From Acanthosoma haemorrhoidale (taxonomy: Eukaryota > Arthropoda > Insecta > Hemiptera > Acanthosomatidae): a stretch of 64,000 nucleotides of DNA. Of the stretch, positions 1 to 9,159 are shown piece after piece; position 1 is the stretch's first letter; each line of letters begins with the position of its first letter. A program made the position numbers and the translations under genes. The stretch is from NCBI GenBank assembly GCA_930367205.1, contig OV884011.1, positions 126,551,208-126,615,207 on the forward strand, written 5' to 3'. The notes under the pieces are model-generated. The model saw nothing but the letters and a program-made list of their open reading frames with translations. It did no database searches and was not told the origin of the DNA.

Positions 1-432
1 GGCGTTGTCAGGCCCAACACCTTCCTTGTGGGATTCTCGTTAAACTAGAGCAACCTTGGAAGGGATCCCTTCCATGCAGACGACAATCTCTGAGGCCCTA
101 GTAGCGTCTCCCCCAGCAGTCTGCCTCTTTCCGGTTCACACTCGCCTTTGGGATCCGGACGGTTTTCGCCTACCTTCACATACCGAGTATGAACTCTTTG
201 GTCAGATTGGTCATACCAATATCACGTAAACTACCTGTACCTCTTCTCTTGAATATAGTGCACTGTTGGCTGCACACCTTTCCAAAATCTTATGGAGTAA
301 GATCAATGAACAAAATACGAGCTCCAAGCTCCCGCCGAGTAGGCCGCAATCAAAGGTCAAAGACCATAGATTTATACATCCCTTTTTGACGTCCTCCGGG
401 CAGTAGCCGAGGACGACAGGTCTCCCCCGACA
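1..432 (+). repeat. LTR-like repeat family A, copy A1 (cut by window edge)
   Basis: This is the 3' part of a repeat that recurs at 8722, 9813, 37130, 48236 (inverted) and 63849. It shares the core that reads GGGATCCGGACGGTTTTCGC (near 151-170), a GTGCACTGT segment and a TATGGAGTAAGATC segment. It ends in CCCGACA at 432, the same terminus as complete copies, which start with TGTAGCG and end in CA. Complete copies carry 5-bp target duplications, so I read it as a solo LTR or LTR fragment. Short frames inside it are accidental. Confidence 0.7.
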
Positions 433-824
433 CTTAGCTATATGTCCAAATTGGTTTGATATATTTCCCACTTTATTAATATTTGGTAGACTCTTCATCG
501 TAAACATAATTTCAATTGTTTCGAAGGTATGAATCTTTTATTCCTTGCTGCGAACAAGCTGAGGCTATAGAATGTACGATTTGCGCTGTTCTTCCGGTTT
601 TTGGTCTTTTGAAACCTGACCACAGAAGCTAAAAAAATTCTAAGAGCTTCAGGAATTTGGATTTCTCCACAATATAAAATTACTCATGGTAATACGTTCT
701 CCATGAGGGAAAAACTAGGCAGTCATAATCACATTTCTTAGTTCGAGTGCTGTTTCATTAAGGCTGTTAGCAGTGGTATGGTTGGTAACGATTCTTCAGA
801 CGTCTTAGAGCTATAAACTACTAT
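433..824. other. No gene seen; AT-rich spacer
   Basis: Unique-looking AT-rich sequence between copy A1 and the target duplication of the Jockey element. I see no coding signal or repeat match to the rest of the window. Confidence 0.5.
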
Positions 825-838
825 CTTATTACTTAATT
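825..838. repeat. Target-site duplication (left) of Jockey copy A
   Basis: CTTATTACTTAATT, identical to 5334-5347. It abuts the 3' tail of the minus-strand Jockey element. Confidence 0.88.
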
Positions 839-847
839 TCTTTAGAA

Positions 848-961
848 CTTTATTGTGCAATAATTACAATCTGCCTTTTATAAGGCAATAATAATACAGA
901 TAAATGATCTCATTCATACCATATTTACAGTCATCATTCACTCGCTCATTCATACAATAGG
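848..961 (-). repeat. 3' tail module of the Jockey family (copy A)
   Basis: The last 114 bp before the terminal AATAAAG of copy A. The same block is identical base for base at 56702-56815 and is recognisable at 5348, 18986, 26876, 45592 and 46827. The short copies all stop close to the same word, TTCATACA. Confidence 0.85.
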
Positions 962-1009
962 ACATGATTGGAGAAACTGGCCATTGCCAGGACTCCCACT
1001 GTCACGCGA

Positions 1010-2784
1010 TTATAGCAGGTCACGAGGCCACTGCCGTTTAAGTCTCCGAGGAGGATTATAGGGATGAGTGGCGCAGTACAAAGACTGTGCTACAGGATTA
1101 GGGTGGTTGGAAAGGCTACTGTGGAATTTCATAAACTTGGAAGGGATGAGTTCTAGAATGTAGGGTATATTAAGGTCGTTATGAAGGGTTTTGTTGCTGA
1201 CATAATAAGGGGCATTTACTATTGTTCTCAGGACTTTGGATTGAAAGGATTGGATACGCTTGATGTTCGACTTTTTTGCTGTCCCCCATAGCTCTATTCC
1301 GTATGTCCAGATTGGTTTAAGAATAACTTTGTAGATTAGTAGTTTATTTTCTATTGAGAGATGGGATGTCCTTTGAAGTAGTCTGTACAGTTGTCCAAAG
1401 CGTCTGTTTAGTTCTTGTCTTTTTAGTCTCGTATGTGGGTTCCAGGTCAGTCGTTTGTCGAGATGGAAGCCTAAGTACCGTACTGTCTCGGTTACTGGGA
1501 GAGGAATAGAATTAAAATAAACTAATGGACAAGTCTGGCGACAAAGGGGGAAGGTAATGTGGGAGCATTTTGCTTCATTAACTTTGATCCGCCATTGATT
1601 GCACCAATACTCGATCTCGTCAAGGTGTTTTTGAAGGTTATGGAATGCTATGTCGGGGTCTGGGTGGGATGACAAGACTGCAGTGTCATCTGCAAATGTG
1701 GCCAAGAAGGTGTTGGAAGTAGAGGGGACATCAGCGGTGTATAGGTTATAGAGGATGGGGCCTAGGACACTGCCCTGTGGAACTCCTGCATTTATGGGAT
1801 AGTAGTTAGAGTATTCTAAGCCACAGCGGACTTGGAAGAAGCGGTTTGAAAGGTAGGACTGTAGGATTAGGAAAAGGGTCTGTGGTAAATGTCTTTTGAG
1901 CTTGTAGAGCAAACCTGCGTGCCAAACCCTGTCAAAAGCTTGAGCTATATCGAGAAAGGCAGCAGTGCAATACTTTTTGGTTTCAAGGGCTGAGGAGATG
2001 TGATCAACAACGCGAAGGCCTTGTTGAGCAGTGGAATGTCGTTGGCGGTAACCAAACTGGTGTGTGGGAAAAAGGTTTTTGGATTTAACAATTGGAAGTA
2101 GACGTTTCAGTAGGAGTTTCTCAAATATTTTTGAGAGGATAGGGTACTCCTCTAATTGGACGGTAAGATGAGGCGTAATTGGGTGGTTTACCGGGTTTGG
2201 CGAATAGGACAATAATGGAATGTTTCCAGAGGAGAGGAAAGTGTGTCGTTCGGATAATGCAATTATATATATAGGTTAGGAAGATTATGGTTTTAGGAGG
2301 AAGTTGTTTGAGAATTTGAGGAGTTAGGAGATCATATCCAGGTGATTTTTTGTAAGGTAGGTTTTTAGAAGGTATTTGACCTCAGAGGGACTAACGGCTT
2401 TTGGTGGAAGAGAGAGAGGAATAGGTGAAGTGAGGAAATCTTCCACAGTTTTGCTGTGAGTATGGCTTTGATGAGAAAGGTGAGGTGTGAAAGTATGGGT
2501 AAGATGCAGAGCAAATTCCTCCGACCTATCCCCATCCGAGGCCACCCAGGACCCATCATCACGACGGAGTGGATGTGAAACAGGTTGATACTTTAGGATT
2601 TTTTTGGTTACATTCCACAAGGAGTTATCCCTGGTAGACAGAGAGGAGAGGTAGGAATTGAAAGTATTAGAACGGAAGGATGCCAATCGCCGCTTTACCA
2701 ATCGGCAGTACTGATTGTACGAGCGGCGATCAGCAGGATGCCGGGATCTTTGCCACACTGTTCTAGAGCGGCGTTTGGATTTGA
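1010..2784 (-). pseudogene. Jockey ORF2, reverse transcriptase part (frameshifted)
   Basis: Encodes the RNA-dependent DNA polymerase of the element. The open stretch 2212-1010 reads in the native frame from about its residue 21 (LEEYPILSKIF). It has the RT palm motifs: FLDIAQAFD (first catalytic Asp near residue 88), GVPQGSVLGPILYNLYTADV (144-163) and FADD (173-176), followed by the C-terminal region of Jockey-clade proteins. No RNase H follows, as expected in this clade. The N-terminal RT part lies at 2758-2324 in another frame. Comparing frames, breaks fall near 2335 and near 2155: the segment between reads KKSPGYDLL...YRPI in a third frame. Another break near 2835 separates it from the endonuclease. 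A non-functional remnant. Confidence 0.92.
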
Positions 2785-3576
2785 TTAGATCTTTGAGATG
2801 CTGAGGTAAACGATTATGATTGTGGATTCTTGGGTGACGATGGGGTGACGATGCACTGCATCGTCTAGGTCTTGGGATGTTTTCAGGGATAATTTGAGGT
2901 TTACGGACTCTGTAAGAAGCTGACGGAAGTGGTCCCAGTCAACTGGGCCCCTAATAAATGAAGGAGTAGGCAGTTTGTGTAATGGTCTTAGGGAAATGGT
3001 TAATAATAAAGGACTATGATCAGCGGAGAGGTCTGATGGCCAATAGGTGGCTGTGTCAGGAGAGATAGTGGAGCAATGTTTCCGTGTGAGTGCAGACAGC
3101 AAAGCACGTCCTCGTGTATTTGTGGATCTTGAGCCCCAGTGTTGGTGCTTAGCGTTAAAGTCCCCACCCACAAGGAAACGATGCCCGATGGAGTCTAGAA
3201 AGGAGATGAATTGGGAATCGGGAATGGATTTATTGGGAGGGCAGTACACTGATGCTAGAGTAAGGGGAAAAGTGAGGGTGGTGATTGACACTGCAGTGGA
3301 TTGAAGGACATCATGTGCTACCAAAGGAGCTATGTGATGGGATATGGAGTTATGGACAATGACAGCGGTACCTGCATGAGCTCTTCCATCTGGGTGATCA
3401 GTTCGATAAGTCTGGTACTGTCGAACGGTAAATGGTCGTTTACTTGTAAGTCTTGTTTCAGTAATAAGAGCTACATCGATGTTTTTGTCATGGAGTAGTG
3501 CTGTCAGTTCGTTAGTGTGGGTGCGAACACCATTCGCATTCCAAAGGAGAATGGATAAGGAGTCGGAAGGATCCAC
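2785..3576 (-). pseudogene. Jockey ORF2, APE-type endonuclease part (damaged)
   Basis: Homologous to the apurinic-type endonucleases that nick target DNA for non-LTR retrotransposition. Visible motifs: WNANG (12-16), ITETRL with the metal-binding Glu (about 40), VGGDFNAKHQHWGSR (Asp/Asn near 139/141) and SADHSPLL (Asp-His near 186-187). The residues usually found between the TYWPS and SADHSP motifs, including the (R)PD-type motif, are missing, which I read as an internal deletion. The frame opens with GTG directly behind the ORF1 stop TAA and contains no ATG. It ends out of frame with the RT after a break near 2835. Confidence 0.9.
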
Positions 3577-4914
3577 TTATGGATTTTGTTTAACGGGGAT
3601 AAGGTAGGAGACAAGATTTGTAAGAAGGGAAATGAGAGGTGTAATTAGGGTTCTGAACTCTGTAAGGAATGAGGTTAAAAGGCTGGTGAGATCTGAAGAG
3701 CTTGAAGGTGGCGGGATATGCGAGATGTGTGGTTGAGGATGGGATTGAGTTTGCCGATTGCTGGGATGAGCGGAGTGCTGGGAAAGAAGAACTTGCGGAG
3801 GAGGTGTGGGCAATGCCTGTGACTGCTCTCTGTTCCGAACTGCGTCAGCAAAAGAGACTGAAGGCCTCAAACTTCTGGTGGGGGCGCTTCTTAGGCTACC
3901 TGTGGCTGATGTTTCTTCTTCAGGACGACGACGTTGTTCACTTCTGGACTTTAGAATTCTATAAGCCTCACAGCCTTTATAGTTTGCCGGGTGGCCTTGC
4001 TGACAGAGCACGCATACAGCAGGCGATTTTAGGGGCTTCTTGCACAATTCACTTTTGTGCTGCCCCCTGCACTTTACACACCTGGGAGGGTGGTAGCAGT
4101 ATGATTTTGTGTGCCCATATGCTTGACAATTATGGCATTGAACTATATCGCGTTTCGGGTAAGGCTTTTCGACCTGTACTCTTGTGTAGTATAAGTGGTT
4201 AAGCTCGTAGATTTTCTCCACTCCAGCTGTTCGCTCTAGATCGACAAAGAATAAGGGCATTGGTTTCTTGATACTTGTATCATTTTCTTGTCTTTCCTCA
4301 CGGAGGACATTCGTGATTTGGCGAACCTTGTACCCTAAACTTATCAGCTCATTTTCTATCTCGTCCGCTGGTGTTGTGGGATGCAGGTTTCTAATCACCA
4401 CCCGCAGCGATCTTTCTTGCTTTAGTTGGTAGGTATGAAAATCAGCCTTGGTTTCTTCTAGGTATTTTATAATTCCTCGGTATGTTTCAGGAGTGTCTGG
4501 AGAAACTTTTGTGTCCCGAGATCGATTGAGGCAAGTATATTTGCCTGTACCTACAACTTTGCTCAATTGAGTGCATAGTAATTTGAAATTACTAATGTTG
4601 CGAACGAATATCGCTGGTGGCTTGGGCTGTGTGGGTGTTGTTGTAGATTCCGTGTCCTCTACCTCAATATTTTTCAACACCTCGTAACTATTGGGTGTGA
4701 AAAAGGGAGACTCATGAGTTACTGTTGTTTGTTTTGATGTGGTGGGTTGTGGTGGTATCTCTTCCATAGAGCTGCTAGGTGCTGAGGAATTTATTGGGAT
4801 ATTCCGATTAGATCGCCGTGGCTTGCGTTTGACTGGTGACATAGTGGGCGTAGGTCCCAATGATCTTGAGCGTTTTTTTTTATTTTCTGATATAACTTGT
4901 TGATAGAAACGCAT
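3577..4914 (-). CDS. Jockey ORF1, Gag-like nucleic-acid-binding protein (445 aa)
   Basis: Open from an ATG at 4914 to TAA at 3577. The N-terminus is basic and Ser/Thr/Pro-rich. Residues about 165-255 look like the PRE_C2HC domain that precedes zinc knuckles in Jockey ORF1 proteins (RVVIRNLHPT...LYYTRVQVEKP). Three CCHC-type knuckles follow near 260-273 (CHNCQAYGHTKSYC), 279-291 (CVKCRGQHKSELC) and 301-315 (CVLCQQGHPANYKGC). The tail is Pro/Ser/Gln-rich with a hydrophobic end. In the family this protein binds element RNA and forms the ribonucleoprotein. No internal stop is seen, unlike ORF2. ORF2 starts on the very next codon, in the same frame. Confidence 0.9.
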   Translation of the reverse strand: MRFYQQVISENKKKRSRSLGPTPTMSPVKRKPRRSNRNIPINSSAPSSSMEEIPPQPTTSKQTTVTHESPFFTPNSYEVLKNIEVEDTESTTTPTQPKPPAIFVRNISNFKLLCTQLSKVVGTGKYTCLNRSRDTKVSPDTPETYRGIIKYLEETKADFHTYQLKQERSLRVVIRNLHPTTPADEIENELISLGYKVRQITNVLREERQENDTSIKKPMPLFFVDLERTAGVEKIYELNHLYYTRVQVEKPYPKRDIVQCHNCQAYGHTKSYCYHPPRCVKCRGQHKSELCKKPLKSPAVCVLCQQGHPANYKGCEAYRILKSRSEQRRRPEEETSATGSLRSAPTRSLRPSVSFADAVRNREQSQALPTPPPQVLLSQHSAHPSNRQTQSHPQPHISHIPPPSSSSDLTSLLTSFLTEFRTLITPLISLLTNLVSYLIPVKQNP

Positions 4915-5333
4915 GTTTCATATTCTTGTAAATAGTTTTTAATTGAATAAAAAAAAAAAAATTCAATATAATGTAGCCTCGAACACAGGTATTTGTGTTA
5001 ATAGCTTGTGGCGTAATTAGAGGCCTGAACAGAGTCTACTGAGGGCCAGCTGGACTCCCCACTCCTACCCCCACTCCTATCCCCACTCTCAGCACGGCTG
5101 ACTGATATCTTGCAATATGGCCGCCCTCTGTATGAATTGTGAGATGAAAAACTTACGTTAGCAATAATAATGTTCCTCTTTCCACTGACCTGTAGACAGT
5201 CCACCGCGAACGGTTCGCCCAAGGGTCGGTTGGAACAGTTTTGCGAACTAGGCACTTCCTACGAACGGTAACAAGAACAGTTTGTTGCAGAGCGATGTGA
5301 AAAACGACTTCTATAGTTAGTGCAGGCGCAGTA
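4915..5333 (-). promoter_or_regulatory. Jockey 5' UTR, probable internal promoter region
   Basis: About 420 bp between the target duplication and the ORF1 ATG on the minus strand. It begins TACTGCGCCTGCACTAAC, is GC-richer than its surroundings, and contains an A/T homopolymer near 4950. Jockey-clade elements are usually transcribed from a promoter inside the 5' UTR; that role here is inferred from position only. Confidence 0.5.
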
Positions 5334-5347
5334 CTTATTACTTAATT
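5334..5347. repeat. Target-site duplication (right) of Jockey copy A
   Basis: CTTATTACTTAATT, identical to 825-838. It abuts the 5' end of the minus-strand element. Confidence 0.88.
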
Positions 5348-5485
5348 AAAAATCCTTTATTGTGCTAAAATTACAATCTGACTTTTTTTTTTTTTTTTTA
5401 CTAGGCAATAAGTAATTAAGATAAATTCTCTCATGTATGCTATATTTACAATTCATCATTCACTCACTCATTCATACAATACAGA
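5348..5485 (-). mobile_element. Jockey 3' tail fragment
   Basis: Matches the 3' tail of copy A (CCTTTATTGTG..., then ...CTCATTCATACAATA), interrupted by an 18-base T run near 5382-5399. It stops at the same word as the other short tails and abuts the next transposon at 5486. Confidence 0.8.
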
Positions 5486-5937
5486 GGGGTCCAAAAAAAT
5501 GTATCCACTGGTTAACAGTCCATAACTTGCAAACTAATTGACGGAGTTGTCTCGTTTTTGGTGAAAGTGTAGCTTAAAGTCCAACTTAATATCACTGTAG
5601 GTGTTCAAAATGGTCACCATTAACATCCACACACAAACGATGCCGCCGAACTGCAGCACGAACTACTGACTGCAACGTGTTCTGTTGGATATTTGCTCAT
5701 GAATGTACGATGGATTCTCGAAGTTCATCCAATGTGCATGGCTTTTGTCGATAAACGACGTCCTTCAGTGTTCCCCACAGGTAAAAGTCCAGAGGAGTTA
5801 AGTCTGGGGAACGTGGTGGATACTCTACAGCACCTCTACGACCTATCCATCTTCCTGGTAGATTTTCGTCAAGATAAGCCCTAACACGATTGTGGTAGTA
5901 GGCTGGGGCACATTTTTGTTGAAAGTAAAATCTTCCA
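5486..5937 (-). pseudogene. Transposase C-terminal fragment, Tc1/mariner (IS630) superfamily
   Basis: Minus-strand translation of 5920-5560 gives RAYLDENLPGRWIGRRGAVE followed by YPPRSPDLTPLDFYLWGTLK, the hallmark segment around the third catalytic Asp of a DDE transposase, then a C-terminal helix region ending FEHLQ-stop. One in-frame TGA interrupts it after ESIVHS. The end near 5486 reads GGGGTCCAAAAAAATG, a plausible terminal inverted repeat. The N-terminal two thirds and the first two catalytic Asp are absent. The exact family is not certain. Confidence 0.85.
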
Positions 5938-6673
5938 TCTCCATACGTCTTGGATGGCAGGTAAAATGGACGTATTTACAGACAGCCCAGAGGCCTCCCA
6001 AATCCACATATTACTTAATAATGAATATTTTATTTCATTGGGAAACACTTTCATTAATTCGTTTTCAGATGGTGGGTGGTTTACGTAAAACTGGAATGGC
6101 CTTCTTGTTGTTTCAAATATATACATGTATATTTATAAATAATTTTCACAATTTCTGCAGTCAAGCCAAATGTTTCTTACAACAATAAATTCTTAGTACA
6201 AATCATTCCTTGCCATGTGTTCCAGATGGCACGCCAAAAAAAAAAAATAAACGAATAAGACAGGTGCAGCCAACCTCTTGGAAGATATATCATGCAGACA
6301 GATTAGAATTCTGTGACCCGGAAATGGAATACGATCTTTATTCCTGTAGAGCAGATGTCATTAGGGATTCGGCCAGCAAGCATCACATACCGTATTTACC
6401 ATTTAAAACATCGCAATTTAATTTCTATTATTACCAACGATTGTATTTTAAATTCTATATGTATATTTGTATTTTTATTGACATCGGTGGTTGGAACCCA
6501 CAGATAATATGTGCTCTACTGTTCTGTCGAATACATTGAAGAAATTAGCGGAAATAGTTAAGCATTCAGTTTCGGTAGCTTAAAATAGCTTAGGATGTGA
6601 ATGCAGCAGGTCTCATGGTTAGCACTCGAGTAGCTGTCAAAATGGGCTTAGAGAGTGGGGGATTTATAGAAAC
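5938..6673. other. No gene; short Jockey 3' UTR remnant near 5964-6002
   Basis: Around 5964-6002 the words CAGACAGCCCAGAGGCCTCC and CAAATCCACAT match the part of the Jockey 3' UTR kept in copies B (19099-19137) and C (45708-45743). The rest is AT-rich. Frames of about 100 codons here lack recognisable motifs. Confidence 0.5.
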
Positions 6674-7319
6674 GGTCGGGGATGTCACTAGGGGAGTGCC
6701 TAATCACCCTAGCCCTGGTGACAAGCGCGGATTGTTCAAGTTTATAACCTGGACAATCGTTCCATGTCGGGAATATCTGACTCCATTTCTGATAGGTGTG
6801 CGCCCCGACAATGCACTATGTTCAAGTGAAGAGGCACAGAGGTCGCATAAAGAATAAGACTAATTTTCAGAGTTCGAAAAGAAGCAAATTATCACTGAGT
6901 AACGGTCGCGGAAGACTGGTTTTCAGGGGCTATGCTCCCCCGTTAAGTATCTAACCAGCCTGTCTAGAAGAGGCTGAAAAAAGGTTGGTTAGTGCCTGCG
7001 TCCCTGCATGTGTTAAGTAATTAGCAAGGAGGCTGAAAGGGTTACTCAGTACCTGCGGTTTCTGTGTAATGTGTTAAGGGTATCCCGCAGGCCGGGAGGC
7101 TGTAAGGGTCTCTTAGATTTATGACTGACAGATGTAGACCCGTCTAGTGTTACTTTGCTTCTGCCTTTCTTTATTGCTAATAGATTTATAATAACTTATT
7201 TTTGTTCATGTTATTTACCTTTGTCTATAATATATTTAGTTCATATTATTTTACTTTGCTTACAATATATATGCAATAGAGTATAGGGTGATTTAACTTA
7301 TGTAGTTAGAATCACTACA
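6674..7319 (-). repeat. LTR-like repeat family A, copy A5 (probable solo LTR)
   Basis: Aligns almost end to end with copy A6 (13211-13808), including GATGTCACTAGGGGAGTG at one end and GGGTGATTT...ATCACTACA at the other. Read on the minus strand it starts TGTAGTGATT and ends in CC(G)ACC where others have CCGACA. Flanks are GAAAC (6669-6673) and GAGAC (7320-7324), a 5-bp duplication with one mismatch. Confidence 0.75.
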
Positions 7320-7359
7320 GAGACCGTAGCGTTTTATTGCAAAAATATAACAAAACATT

Positions 7360-8248
7360 TGTCGGAAAAGGGTGAACAATTGTCGGAGGTCAACAATTGT
7401 CGGAAAAGGTGGATTGTTGTAGTTAATAACATGGACCATGTTCCATGTAGGCGTTAATATCTGACTCCATTTATTGATAGGGATGTGTCCCGACAAGACA
7501 CTGAGTTCAGGATGAGGTTCAGAGGTTCATAAAGAATAAGACCAGTTTTCAGAGTTCGGGTGAGAGATCGGCTGCGTAATAGGTACAAGTCGTCAGAGGT
7601 CTGCTAGAGGCTGTGAGGCAAAGTGCCGTCGTAGGGGTGTGGTATAGAGAGAGTAGACTAGCGGAAGATTCCCAGGGCCTACCAGGGCCAAGTGGCTCTG
7701 GTGTAAAGTGACCAGAAGTGCGGCTGTGGAGACTAAGAGACAGAGTGCCGAGTGAGCCTACCAGGGCCAAGTGGCCCTGGTGTAAAGTTACAAGTAGTAT
7801 GGCTCAGGAGACTAAGAAACAGAGTGTCTCAGGGCGAAAACCCCTTGATATTAATACCCGTGCCCCTCCCGGCCGGGAGGTGGAGCCTGTGTGCAGGTGG
7901 TCTGTTTTATTATCCCGTTGGTCCAAAAGGGTGTGTTTTATGATGTAACACCTACCGAGTTACGTGACTAAGCTGTTCCTAGCATGATTTTATGACCGCG
8001 GGAACGTGACTGAAGGTCTATTCTAATATGGGTAAGTGCTTGCCCTAGGTTTATGGCAGTCAGGTGGCTAATTCTCTTAGGTTTATTGCCGTACCCTCGA
8101 TCCTCTGTTACTTGTTTTTATCTCTGCCGATCCCTCTATGATCTATTACCAGAAGTTACAGAGATTTGCATTTCTATTATAATACATTATGAACCCGAGT
8201 GTAGGGTAATTTACATATATATTTAGCTCTTCGCTACATATCGCTACA
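7360..8248 (-). repeat. LTR-like repeat family A, copy A7 (solo LTR with 5-bp target duplication)
   Basis: Minus-strand copy starting TGTAGCGATATGTAGCG at 8248 and ending CCGACA at 7360. It is flanked by ACATT on both sides (7355-7359 and 8249-8253). TG...CA ends plus a 5-bp duplication are typical of an LTR insertion reduced to one LTR. Only 40 bp separate it from A5, in the same orientation. Its middle differs from A5/A6 and contains a 79-bp tandem duplication. The word TTGTCGG occurs three times at the 7359-7410 end. Confidence 0.82.
7678..7834. repeat. 79-bp tandem duplication inside copy A7
   Basis: Units start at 7678 and 7757, each with CCTACCAGGGCCAAGTGG and later GACTAAGARACAGAGTG. 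They differ at several positions, so the duplication is not recent. Confidence 0.85.
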
Positions 8249-8253
8249 ACATT

Positions 8254-8721
8254 ATAGTTCTAGTTGCGTGGTAAATTACCGGATTCGTCATTTTTTTTGT
8301 GACCATTGGTTAACTTAAAAATGTTTATACCAGTTTATTACCGCTATATTTATCGAATCAATTCTAGACATTCTTTCTTTTTACAGTAACATGAAAATAA
8401 AAATACATAATATAAAGCAACGAATGCATATGAATGAAAGAACCACATTTTAGAAAAAAGGAAGGATACCTCGTTATTTTTAAGTTACTTTAGCTGCGAT
8501 TTGAGCTAGAAGGTGGAGCTTTTTTATTTATTTATTCTTAGCTCGGTCCCCCTAATCTCTTTTTATTAGATTTCCTTATTGACTTACAGGACAAGGAAAT
8601 GTCTTTATTTCTTGGGCAAACACTTCATTGATTAAGATAATTTAATTTTATGATTACAAACCGAGAAACCTATCCAAATTTTGTATGTTATTAAACATCC
8701 TTTTTAAAATACTTATAAATA
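8254..8721. other. No gene seen; AT-rich spacer
   Basis: AT-rich sequence between family A copies, without coding signal. Confidence 0.5.
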
Positions 8722-9159
8722 CTAGCTACCTCCTTCGAAGAGATATTTCCTTGCGGACGACGGTCCCTGGGGCCCTATGAACTTTACCTAGTAGCGTCTC
8801 CCCCGGCGATCCAGTCGGCCTTTCTCCGGTTCACACTCGCCTTTGGGATCCGGACGGTTTTCGCCTACCCTTAGATACTGAGTGTGAATTCTCGGTCGTT
8901 CCAAGACCACATAAACTACCTATAATACCTACCCTGTACCTTTTCTCCTGTACATAGTGCACTGTCGGGGGACACATTCTAAGATCTTATGGAGTCAGAT
9001 CGATACGAATAATGCTGCCCGCCGACTAGGCTCAGCAAAGGTCAAAGACCACTGATCTCCCCATTTTATCTCTTTCTTGGCGCTCGCCGGACAGTGGCCG
9101 GGTTGTAATGACCCTAGCCCGTGGCGGGCGTCCTCCCCCCTTGGGGACAATTCCCGACA
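8722..9159 (+). repeat. LTR-like repeat family A, copy A2 (5'-truncated)
   Basis: Starts inside the family consensus (CTACCTCCTTCGAAGAGAT), carries the GGGATCCGGACGGTTTTCGC core, the stem arms TTCACACTCG and GAGTGTGAA, the GTGCACTGTCGGGG and ATCTTATGGAGTCAGATC segments, and ends in TTCCCGACA at 9159. The first half of the LTR is missing. Confidence 0.75.

Larger units (their letters stand above)
839..5333 (-). mobile_element. Full-length Jockey-clade non-LTR retrotransposon, copy A
   Basis: Seen in sequence: on the minus strand a 5' UTR (about 5333-4915), an ORF1 with zinc knuckles, an ORF2 with APE endonuclease and reverse transcriptase, and a 3' UTR ending in AATAAAG plus a short tail near 839. 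The 14-bp word CTTATTACTTAATT lies at both ends, 825-838 and 5334-5347, as a target-site duplication, which fixes the borders and shows a complete 4.5-kb insertion. Jockey elements carry no LTRs and transpose by target-primed reverse transcription. ORF1 is open; ORF2 has at least three frameshifts and an endonuclease deletion, so this copy is not autonomous. Against copies B and C the 3' UTR lacks about 150 bp right after the word TTCATACAATA (about 961). The insertion sits beside an older Jockey tail at 5348. Confidence 0.93.

Noticed and set aside
3047..4202. Plus-strand frames across the Jockey ORFs
   Set aside because: They overlap minus-strand ORF1 and endonuclease with clear domain motifs and show none of their own.
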